Assembly: GCA_015501585.1 (NCBI GenBank) | Contig: JADNRY010000011.1 | Coordinates: 496,001 to 560,000, forward strand | DNA: 64,000 nt | Source of the DNA: Rhodocollybia butyracea | Taxonomy: Eukaryota > Basidiomycota > Agaricomycetes > Agaricales > Omphalotaceae | Direction: 5' to 3' | Shown: piece by piece, positions 54,446 to 64,000 of the stretch | Layout: every line of letters starts with the position of its first letter | How positions within the stretch are numbered: the first letter of the stretch is position 1 | The notes under the pieces: generated by a model | Databases searched by the model: none | What the model was told of the DNA's origin: nothing | What the model saw: only the letters and a program-made list of their open reading frames with translations | Translations under genes and position numbers: made by a program

Positions 54446-57067
54446 TCAGATCCCAGCATCCTTGGTTCCAGTTATCGTTTTCTGGATACCAGCTAGCCCA
54501 TCAACAATGTTCGTTCCATTAATGATTCCAGTTGTCGCAATGATGATATTTCGACCTAGAGGCCAGTTTAGAACGCTTTTCTAAAATTTGAAGAAGGAAT
54601 AAACCTCGGTTTTGTCGTGCTACCCATCGTAATGCGGCTATCTCAGTGTACGTGCAACCACCCAAGAAAAATACGACACTTGTCGTTGTCTTAACTTTGT
54701 GCTGGGCTGAGTGCAACAATAAGTATGGGAGGCACAATGTGAATGTAATACGTACCTATAGCTCCCAATGGTGCAGCGGCACCGATCGCGTTTTGCATAA
54801 TATCCACCGTTTTGCCCGGTATTGTAGCCAATATATCTTCAAACCCTTTCCAGCCCACGATGGGATGCGCCTGCACCTTACCGCCAAAGGAACCTTTATT
54901 TTGTTCCGAGGTTTTCTCTTTTTCGGCCGGATTACTCAGCACGCCTCCCTTTTGAGCAACACACTGAACAAGGCGGACGCTGATGGGGGCATAACCAGAA
55001 TAAACAAAACTGATATCATTCTCCACCTCGTCTAAAGCCTCCAGATTATCGTCTATAAGTAGACGCAATGATTTCCGAAGGGGAACGAAAGGGTACTTGA
55101 ATGCAGTTACCTCTGGCGGGGTCGACGGGGGTAAAGGGTTGGGCAGCAGTATGGCAAGGGACGGAGCAGCAAGCGACAATAGCAACGGTAAGAAATTATA
55201 TCCATACGTCTAGCCTGGGATAAGCATTGGTAACAGCAAGTAAAGGAGAGCTCAGACCTGAAGGAAGTCGCGTTTGATATTCTCCAGAGCTTTGGCTTTA
55301 ATTCCACCAGTCGTGATGCTTGCGAGGCACAATAGTCGTATAACCATTTCAAGATCCGCACCTTGAGCAATCATCTCCTCTATGGAAGAAACCTGTTCAG
55401 ACACATTGTAGGAAGCGAGTAAATCTATTAAGTATCAATAACAACACCTACAATGATGTTTTAAGGCTTACTTTGTTGAATTTCGAGAGATTTGTTGAAT
55501 TGCTCAGTACGGGTGATGGGGTCCAGTAGCTCGGATATTCCCGTGTCTGATTTAGGAAAGTTAAGTGCAGGACTGGGAATGGAGAACACAGACATACGTA
55601 TGCGGAGAGATTGATGTTCAGACTGCAAACCACCAATACGGCCAACAACCTCTCGAAGCTGAGCGGTAGTTTTGGAGTGTAAATCAGAATGATTCCGCTG
55701 ATGCCTTCAGTATTTTACAACTGCTCGCTCAACTTGTAATATTTCATACCTTGTAATCTTCTTCTAGTTTATGAGCAACTCCGTTCAATCGTTTCCCTAT
55801 ATTCGAGAAGTTTAAATCTCTCAATTCTGTGAAAAGGGGATCAGTAGAAGTGAGGTGATATTTTTTTCTGTTTTCCTTTCTCAAAGAAGTAGAGGAAGTA
55901 GGAGCGGGAGGGGGAGCTGCTGCGACGCCAGCTTGAGGAGCCGGAGGGTTTACCAGTGATGCAGGGAGTTCTACGTGAGCTGGATTTTTTCAACCGATCG
56001 ATGAATACGTACGATGGAGACGCACTCACAATTCCTGACTCCAATGACTTCGTCGATGAGGCCTTCATAAGTGAGTTGGGTCAGAAGCGGAGTTATCATA
56101 TCAACGCGTCGATCGATGACAATCAAGGAATCAAATATAGTCGATGGCTCGAAGAGTGTGTCGGGATTGGATGTTTGCGGTAGATACGTTGTCAAAAGGT
56201 TTATAAGACGCTATGAAGGTAATTTATAGTGAAATGCATGTCATAGATGATGAGACGTACAGCAGCATGATCTCCCTTGCCTAATAACCTCGGAAATAAT
56301 CCAAAGAGTTTCTGCAGCGTTATTAAAGCTTGTGCAGAGTCATAGACTACAGATTCATCGCCGTCCTGAAAAGGGGTGATCTTAGTGCGTGCAAACAGAA
56401 GTTGAATCTTCGTGACTCACGACCCATATATCCTTGAAAGCGGATTCGTACTCCAGCGAAAGAACGTCATCTGCGATTGGTAGGAACTGCAGGTTGTACG
56501 CAGATATCGTGATATCCCCCAGAACCCCTTCTTCTTCCAGTAGTCGGGAAACTAATGAAGATAATCGAGGAACGAGTAATAACGTGTAGTTGTGTTTCGA
56601 TGACTCTTTCGCGTGTCTTTTGATGTGACCTTGAGGCATACTTAGCTCAGTAGAGCAAGAAGTACAAGCAGCACGCACCAGATATTATCCTAACATATTT
56701 TATCATCGGCCTACACAGATATACGATGTTGGTTGTGTTGGATGACAACGGGCCTGCTTCAAGCCAGAACATCTTGTCCACACCATGATGCTGTGGTAAA
56801 TTTAAGCGCAAGTTCAGTTGAAGTTGACGATAGCATACCTTTAGCAGTGCAACTTCGGTAACAAGCCCCAGTGGTCCAGCTAAAGAGGGATCCAAAACAA
56901 GAGTTTTAGAGCCATTAACCTGTTTGTAGTTCATTCATTGAAAATCCAGTAAACTACACAAGAAGCCGTACAGAGTTCAAAGCATCTACAAGCGCCTTTT
57001 TGCTGATTTCTTTGAAAATATTAGTGTCCAGCGGAGGTTCAGAGTCTTGTATGTCTTCAGTAGACAT
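54446..57067 (-). CDS. VPS33: Vacuolar sorting SM protein VPS33
   Basis: Sec1/Munc18-family subunit of the HOPS and CORVET tethers; chaperones SNARE pairing at vacuole and endosome. Thirteen exons: 57067-56972, 56919-56839, 56790-56679, 56629-56421, 56365-56261, 56210-56030, 55979-55750, 55697-55598, 55546-55472, 55424-55258, 55209-54756, 54694-54605, 54555-54446; 2,010 nt, 669 aa. Signatures in order: [93 protein letters not shown] followed by EGLIDEVIG, and near the end [20 protein letters not shown] with [14 protein letters not shown]. An Ala/Pro-rich linker near residue 270 is lineage-specific. The acceptor before exon 12 (CACAAAG) is chosen by phase. Confidence 0.94.
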
Positions 57068-57441
57068 GATTGCCAGTAAAACGGTTGGGTATCGGGCCGG
57101 TCACTGACGAGGCTCGGAAATTGCTTCTCCTTTTGCTTCGCTGATTACAAGACGGCTAGCCAGGCTAAGCTCCTCGATCAAGGTCAAGAAAATTAAGAAA
57201 TGAAACGAATACATTTGCACTTTCGAAAGAGCTCAGAGAGTACAACCATCTTGCCGCCTGAAGCTTCCGCAATAAGTTTATGGATTGTGCGTAGTATTGA
57301 AACTATCTACTAATTGCCTGGTCTCACTGGTCACCACTAGTGGGACGACGAACATATCCGTAGATTCAAGTACAAAAGCTTTGAGCCTAATGATATTGAT
57401 ACATAGGTACTTAGTCGTCAGTCTATTTTGAGTATAATTTT
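57068..57441. other. 374-bp spacer, VPS33 promoter
   Basis: Between the NTE1 stop and the VPS33 start, both on the minus strand. No open frame or repeat of note; it should hold the VPS33 promoter and the NTE1 3' UTR. Confidence 0.45.
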
Positions 57442-60400
57442 CTAAATCGAGTTACGTCGAGCGCTGCGTCCTTTTCTAGTTGCACCTTCAGATCCGTCTC
57501 TGCCGTCGATAAAGGCAGAGGGAAGTCTGCTTTCATCTGCGCACTTCTCCAGAAATTGTAGCGCAGACTGATAACCTTTCTTCTGTATCTCTTCGAATTT
57601 ACTGAATTGAAGCGTACCAAACTAGTCACCAACATTAACATGCTCATAACACTGATATCGAACACTCACATCTTGTACAGGCATCGACAGGTAGATACAA
57701 CCTGGAGCAGTTTTCGCTTCTTGCAGTGTTTTAACGCTCGACACACTGATACATGTATTTAGATGGTCAATAAAAATCCGGAAAAAAACCACGTACTATG
57801 CCAGACGGTCTTGGATTTCAGTGATTGCAGGTACCCTTCTGGCGCTCGAGAACGGATTCCAACGATTGATGAGCAGCCACCAGCCAGAAACATGGTCGCC
57901 AAAATCTCTCGGCGAGTTGTCATCGATCTGGAAACAACAGTTATTATCTGGCAATTTCTCCATTGAAATACTCACTGAACCAACATCACAAGCGAACACA
58001 GCACTTGCACCCTTGGAAAACATCGCCGCTACCTGTGCGTAATCTCAGCCACGATCAGAACCACAAATTTGACCGCTCACTGGCAAATTGTCCACTAAAA
58101 AAGAATCGTTCAATACCATAGATATCTAAGCGCTCAGAAACTGGACTGACCATAACCGCCGTCAACAAGCATACTGCCATTGTCGCATAGCGGTGGCAAT
58201 AGACCTACAAGGGTCATAGATCCACCTATCCCAAGATGTCAACGTGGGAATACATCTAGTGATGAAAGCACTCTACGGATGAATCTCCAAGCATAACCAG
58301 TCTCATGGATTTCCATTCGAGATGTGTTGATGTTAGTGGTATTGCAAAAGAAAGGTAGCCACATGTCTTCAATATGAAGATCATAAAATGCCTAGAGAAA
58401 ATGTGGTCACAGATGACGGGATAAAACAGCTTCAAACCCACTTTGTACAGTGCACGGTTGAATTCATGACCCTTGAGCAGAAAAATCAGTTAATTGGACC
58501 AAGAGAAGAATGAAAAACACACTGTAGTATAGGCTACAATTGGATAAGTCACATCAGACAGCATGCGCCATATGTTCCCCATTCTCGAGCTGAAGTGTTT
58601 AGCGCGTACGGAAGAGGACAAGATATCCCCTTCACGAGCATACAGCCCCCCGATGAACGCACCAATACTCGTTCCTGATGCCGTAGTATTCGTAAGCCTC
58701 GCAAGCAACGATAGAGTCTTCTCACCTCCAACAAGATCTACTGGAATTCCAAACTCTTCCAAAGCTCGTATCAACCCCTAAACATTGAAGCAAGAATGAG
58801 ATTGCCGGCGGATCAGTGATTCAACGTCGTTGTTTACCAAATGAGAAATGCCCCGGGCTCCACCTCCACCTAGAACGAGTCCTATTGATTTCCCACATAT
58901 GCGCCGAGCTAGACGGGAGAAGTCGTTGGTGTGAGGAAGACGCTGTGGACGTGGATCATGTGCGCCTCCCCGGTATTTTTGAATTTCATTCTGCACCTTG
59001 TCCTTTAGGTTCTTCAGGGCAGACATTGGGTCGGGGTCCTTGGGTATTGCGGATTTCGGTACGGGCATTACAATTCCCTTACGCAAATATCAAATATCAA
59101 ATATCGATATCAAGTAGGCAATGACTTGCTTACCGGAAGCTCTACGTGGATATGTTGATGAATCCACGGGCGTGTCTGAGAACCCAGGTTACCGGCGGTT
59201 CACAGGAATTTGCACATGAAAAATGTTCATACCTTCAACCATTCACGAGTAGAGCCGGGGATCACCGAGCGGTCAGGGTGCAATAGAACAAGCTCTTTCC
59301 GTGCGGTGGTCTTCATTGACAGAAGTAAGCGCTCGTATTCGCCCAGATTGGGGTCGTCGCCCATTCCAACGACCATAACATAATCTGCCTATAAAAAGGT
59401 CAGATTAGAAGCTTGATTGAGAACAATGACACACTTGGTGGATGCATGTTTGCGTCCAAGAGCTATTGACAGGCGAATCTACGACATATAGTACAGTGCG
59501 GTACTTCTGTTCCTGATCTGCTAGCCAACCAGCCGCCTTCAGCTTCCCCATTCTGGTAAAAGCATGCCGACCCAAATGGTTAGACATTGAGGCCTGATTC
59601 AAGAGGGCCGTAGTCGCTCCAATCCCTTCCAGTGCCGATTGTAGCTTTTTGGAGAAGGCTTCGATAGGGACGTTACGAGATACGGGAAGCACCGCGACAG
59701 TCTTGAGGTTGTTATTATAGCCGAGCTCAGAAGAAGGTTTGGACCTAGTGGGTGCCAACGGCGATGAATCTAGCTCATCCCTTACACGAGAGGCGATCAT
59801 ACGTAGGAGCCTTGATAGAGTCAAAACGTGAAATATTTTTATGGTAAAGAACTTACTGAGCCGTCGTCTGCGGATTCCTACTCTACAAGTCAATCTCAAG
59901 CCCCAAAGTAAAAGTTCAACACATACCTGGCAGAGATCGCGTTGAACAAGGTTTGAGGCATTCTGATCAACTCAGTGTCACGGATAGCGTGAGCAGTATT
60001 TCTCCGAGGAGAACTAGTGATAACATCCAGTTCCCCCACTGTATCGCCCTGACCATATTCCCCGACTATGTCCAAGCCTCCCCCTGCATTATCAGTGATG
60101 ACACGAAGACGGCCGTTAATGACGATATAAAAGCTATCGCTCTTGTCGTCTGGACGCCACAAAACCTGACCTGCGTTGACCTGCATCCAATCCAGAGAGG
60201 CATCGATATGAAGTACTGAATGTATGCTCAAATGAGTTAAACAAAATTCCACACAAAAACGCACTTAGTGGAGACAACAGTGATATTAGTCGCTTGGCCA
60301 ACGTTAACAAAACAATAGGCCTTTTCTCCAAGAGCCTTTCCAGTGCATTTGAGTGCAAAAAGCCTACATATGTATCAGTCTTGGCCTTGATGTCAACGTA

Positions 60401-62875
60401 CGAAGCCGTGTGAGTGAGAGAGGCTGTTATCGCGTCAGTGATGAACAGAAGGCTGATGAACATGGGTCGAGCACCTAAATAGCCAGCAATCCCTCCTGGC
60501 TTGACGGTGAACAGAAGCTTCTGATCACTTCCATCCTTTACTGCATTTCGTGCACCAGACCCGTCTGATTCTGGTGGAAGTAGAATATCCAAAAAACCTT
60601 CGATGACGTAGAATAGACCTATCAAATGAATTAGGGGGCAGAATCCGAAGACGAAGAAAGTAAGCTGCATACCTGTATTCAATTCTCCAGCCTTTACAAG
60701 AATTGACCCTGCAGCAAAAAAGAGCATCTCGACTTCGTTATCAAGGCCCACCATATATCCACCGGGAGAAGGTAAAGTCGAAGAACCAGTTGCACTTGAT
60801 ACATCATCATTCAAGTCCAAGAGAGACAAAGAGCTGAACGAAGAAGTGAATAGTCCTCCAGACCCCCCGCACGAAAATCGTCCGCCGCCCGGACCGCAGG
60901 AGATGCCTCGATAGAGTCACTTCCACTGAGTGGAGGCTGTAAAAGTCCGATCGATTTTGCAATGCACGACATGACCTCCTGCCGCAAATCAAAATCATCA
61001 CCAGATATATTGTCGGCTCTCCGACTTTCTATACCATTGAGGTTTTTTCGAGGTACACGAGGCGTGTTCACGATGCTGAGGGTGCGATTCAAGGGCCCTC
61101 GGTGAAGTGAATCATCAGGATTCTCTGTCGAAGTAAGCAAATCCCCTGCTTGAACAAGATATCGAGAGCTATGGTGCCTGAAAGGTTGTGAGTTAGAGGT
61201 AGACGTGCTTTTAGCATGTACTCTTGGGCGAGGGGCGTCCAGGATCTTGACTTTCTTGGGCGACGATTCTTCTGTACCGAGCGATACGCTCTCGTTGGAC
61301 AATGTCTTCGATGACAAAGATGCTGGAGATTCCGTCAAGCGAGGGTAGGAAAAGTAGTCACTGTCGGTGTCTGAACGATCTGTACCGTCAAAACGTTGAC
61401 GGAGATATTGTAGTCCTCCTCCTTCATAAAAGGATGGTGGCAATGGATGACAGGCGATATCATTGATTACTTTTTCAGTACGAAGCACTTCGCTCGTCAG
61501 TCCAAGATACTTATGCGCCGCGTTGAATGTCACACGCGAAAAGCGTGTCAGGATGACTGAAAAACGTACTCAGAAAACATCCAACAAAACAATAGGGGTA
61601 CATACCTTGCACTATATGGCCCGTCGCTTTAGGATACTTCTTTGTGAGCCGACGAAAAGCCTCAGCTGGGATGACTGCAAGCGTGGTATCCTCTGTGGCT
61701 CGAGCTACTAGACCATGGTATACCGCTTTCCCTTTCTGGGGTTGAGATGAAGGAATGGACGTGCTCGTATAGTCCTCATCTAGAGGAGATGTGTATCCAT
61801 CCCGCTCCATGGGGGTAAAATGTACCGTCGAGGTGTCGGAAGTGAGGGAAGAGCGTCGTCTTCGTGGCTGTTCAGTGTCCAGGCCAGAGTGGTCTACATG
61901 AGAGCGATCGGATCTTCTTGAAAACGATTCACAAAGTAACGGGTCATTGACAAAAGGAGACTCCCCATGATCGTCTTGCCAGCTCATTTTGACATCTTCG
62001 GTGAACAGGCTCAGGATGGTAAACAAACTTGAAAGTGTACCCCCGCTACCGACTTCATTCAAGAGTTGGTACCCGTTCACATCCTCATGGTCCCATGCGC
62101 CTTGCTGGTTAGCAGTCTCGCCTGTCTGTGTAAAGACTTGCACTGTTCCATCGATGACACAGTAGAAGCTTTTGTCTTGGTCAAGCGAGATGCTATCCCC
62201 GGCTATCAATCGTCTAGTTTGCAAGTGACGTGCGAGTTCATGGAAAACCTAGATATCATGTTACATGAATGTATTCTCAAATTAACGAAGGATTACCGTA
62301 CAGGCTTCTCCAAGAAACCAAACACTCTCACAGCTTGTAGGAAGTCATCCAAGTAGTTGTGGAAGGAAGGAGGTGGATCTAAAATATAGAGAATAAGCTT
62401 GGTTGCGATGAAGTGATCGCGGTATGAATACCCGTGTTCACGTCCGGATGAAGTTCGTTTGCGTCAGGTTTCACCAACGGTGGCTCTTTCAGGTGAGTAT
62501 AATCGTTGAGATATCGAAACCGGATCCAGTAGTTCAAGGCGACAACAAAGAGAACGAACATGATAGCGAAGGACCAAAAGTTGAGCTGTAAAATTTTATC
62601 AGAAACAGTAAACGACAACATTGTTGAAAGCGTACGGTCAAGGTCATTGACCATGAAAGAATAAAATAAATCATCGTTGGGATTGTTATTGTTACAAAGG
62701 CCACTACAGCTTTTGCCCAGGAAAGAATCCACACTTTAGAATTACAGTCGAGCATTTAGTGCCATTGTTGATAACTTGAGTAAAAAGGATACACACTAAT
62801 GACCCAAAAGCAGGCAGAGACCAGCGAAACTAAAGGATGTTGGTCCATAGTGACATGGTCTGCAGCTCCTTCCAT
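57442..62875 (-). CDS. NTE1: Lysophospholipase NTE1
   Basis: ER-membrane patatin-type phospholipase B that deacylates phosphatidylcholine. Exons: 62875-62797, 62733-62636, 62585-62432, 62378-62302, 62248-61606, 61556-60673, 60618-60265, 60215-59927, 59877-59857, 59810-59435, 59388-59233, 59175-59134, 59077-58838, 58777-58726, 58674-58523, 58471-58442, 58391-58277, 58225-58151, 58094-58081, 58032-57976, 57927-57797, 57745-57670, 57621-57442. Order: membrane segments, cyclic-nucleotide-binding domains ([57 protein letters not shown]), oxyanion motif [15 protein letters not shown], nucleophile [18 protein letters not shown], dyad Asp in MLVDGGYVDNLP. Exon 6 holds a C6 run (60863-60868 plus strand) where one base seems missing: the frame moves from DDFRAGG to [16 protein letters not shown]. 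With that base added the exons sum to 4,296 nt (1,431 aa) and every phase fits. Exons 9 and 19 are 21 and 14 nt. Confidence 0.93.
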
Positions 62876-63044
62876 CTGTACGAGCACTGTTTGATACCAA
62901 AGATTTACTGGACAAAGTCGAGATTCGTGACGTATTTACATAGTGAACCGTCCCGAGCATCCGGAATTAGACGCTGGAATTCGCACGCTTCAGCCTCATC
63001 AAGTATGTAATTGCCATACAATCCTACATAATAATATGAGACTA

Positions 63045-63908
63045 TCAGATGATCCTAAAAGCAAACGGTGTAGCGTAGAAACAGACTACCGTGATAGTCA
63101 TAGTAAGAATTGACAATGGAAGCGATATTACAGTCAAGAAGAAAACCTGGATTGAGGGGACCGCGCTCCAAGTTGTCACCGAGTCAACCGTAAGACTGGG
63201 CTCTGAATTTGGGTTAGAAGGCAGTCTGAGTAGCGGTGACATGGTGTATTCCACCGACAGTGCAAGGTCTCGATCGACTCGTTTGAGGCAATATTCCTCG
63301 TTGACCTCTGGAAAGTGTTTATACGGAACGACAAGTACCGAGTCAAGTTGCCTTTCCTCAGTATGAACGCTTTGACACCCAAAATCGTCCAAGACTCGCG
63401 AGACGAGTTCCCATATAATTTTCGGCTGAGAACCGGATCTACGCGTAAAGCGCACAGCCTTCATGGAAAGATAGAATTCGAGCCAATGGTGACGATTGGT
63501 GAATTTCTTCGGATTCAGTGGACTGAAATTGGGAAAAGAAGAGTTCATTCCCTGGAGGAAGATCGAGGAGGAGATAGAGCTGGCAAAACAGGCACAGGCA
63601 CCTGAGAACTGTTGCCATTCCCAAATATCCGAGCCATATACGTGCTCGTTGTATGCTGTGCATTCTGAGCAGAGCAGGTATCGCAGAGATTTTTCATACC
63701 GTTGCAAAGCGGCTGATGAACGGAAAATGAGATGGTCTGTGGCGTGCACGAGGAGATATGAACGAATGAGCAGCAAAAGTTCTAGAGGAATTCTGGGTGA
63801 TGTATGCGAGCTGCTGATAATCGAGTCCATAGTGCGCAGCTCGGGAGATAAGTATGCAAGAGAGGCATGCATAAGTGTAGAGCCGGGAATTACAAGTGCA
63901 GAAGTCAT
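63045..63908 (-). CDS. Lineage-type protein of unknown function
   Basis: Open frame of 287 aa with no intron needed: polar, with SPRIPLELLLLIRSYLLVHA, a predicted helix resembling an F-box-like opening, then SAALQRYEKSLRYLLCSECT, YGSDIWEWQQFSGACACF and WLEFYLSMKAVRFTRR, and one C-terminal membrane segment (VFFLTVISLPLSILTMTITV). The C-x-x-C and C-x-C cysteines could bind zinc. I have the impression that similar proteins occur in many mushroom genomes, but cannot verify it, and no function is assigned. The stop at 63045 may not be the real end: downstream, a further frame containing DEAEACEFQRLIPDARDGS is open to 62905 and could be a last exon. First ATG 63908; 63872 is an alternative. Confidence 0.6.
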   Translation of the reverse strand: MTSALVIPGSTLMHASLAYLSPELRTMDSIISSSHTSPRIPLELLLLIRSYLLVHATDHLIFRSSAALQRYEKSLRYLLCSECTAYNEHVYGSDIWEWQQFSGACACFASSISSSIFLQGMNSSFPNFSPLNPKKFTNRHHWLEFYLSMKAVRFTRRSGSQPKIIWELVSRVLDDFGCQSVHTEERQLDSVLVVPYKHFPEVNEEYCLKRVDRDLALSVEYTMSPLLRLPSNPNSEPSLTVDSVTTWSAVPSIQVFFLTVISLPLSILTMTITVVCFYATPFAFRII

Positions 63909-64000
63909 CTTGGTAGCCGGAAGAATGAAAGACTGGTTATATACTTGAAGGAAGCATCAAAGATTGCTGGCCGTCCGCGATGATTCTTGATCAAGTGGAC

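Noticed and set aside
1..64000. CRISPR arrays, operons, prokaryotic promoters or ribosome binding sites
   Set aside because: Spliceosomal introns throughout show a nuclear fungal genome; no regularly spaced short repeats were seen.

Overview
The window is nuclear DNA of a filamentous basidiomycete, most likely a mushroom-forming Agaricomycete. Genes are dense and intron-rich. Introns are about 47-70 nt with GT-AG ends and CTNAY-like branch points. Coding exons can be as short as 3-15 nt, and the protein families are typical of Agaricomycetes. I rebuilt exon structures by hand from splice signals and reading phase. Most multi-exon models close exactly in frame, which is the main internal check. 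No sequence search was possible.

Layout. 1-582: 5' part of the osmosensor SHO1 (-). 792-3260: tandem duplication of a GNAT acetyltransferase gene (-), with the second copy frameshifted. 3455-11007: eEF2, an APH-fold kinase and the CTD phosphatase FCP1 (all +). 11446-14415: cohesin loader MAU2/Scc4 (-). 14655-15731: a basic-secretory-protein-type metallopeptidase (+). 15768-15874: intron-containing tRNA-Leu. 15.9-18.0 kb: gene-poor. 18044-24758: a regulator/transporter block made of a small Zn2Cys6 protein (-), bHLH A (+), an MFS transporter (-) and bHLH B (-). 26130-40067: RAD5 (-), CCT7 (+), an allantoate-type MFS permease (+), mitoribosomal protein mS45 (-), an eEF2-lysine methyltransferase of the EFM3/FAM86 family (+) and the protease WSS1 (-). 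41328-48601: a long SAM-methyltransferase (-), the exosome cofactor LRP1/C1D (-), a repeat-rich hydrophilic protein (-) and intron-containing tRNA-Thr. 49242-63908: an F-box/LRR protein with a CaaX end, a small HMG/YABBY-like protein, an unassigned 56-aa spliced gene, VPS33, phospholipase NTE1 and a lineage protein (all -).

Most of the window is housekeeping: translation (eEF2, its methyltransferase, mS45, tRNAs), transcription (FCP1), RNA decay (LRP1), DNA repair and chromosome biology (RAD5, WSS1, MAU2), protein folding (CCT7), membrane traffic and lipids (VPS33, NTE1) and osmosensing (SHO1). The accessory part is 15.9-26 kb plus the GNAT duplication. There two bHLH paralogues, in inverted orientation and with an AT-hook-like stretch inside the HLH region, bracket one transporter.

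Three genes carry an apparent one-base deletion: GNAT copy 2, CCT7 beside a splice donor, and NTE1 in a G6 run. The last two lie in normally essential or well-conserved genes, so assembly error must be excluded first. Other notable points are 3-nt and 5-nt exons encoding the RAD5 Walker A motif, two GC-AG introns, and a duplicated 3' exon.
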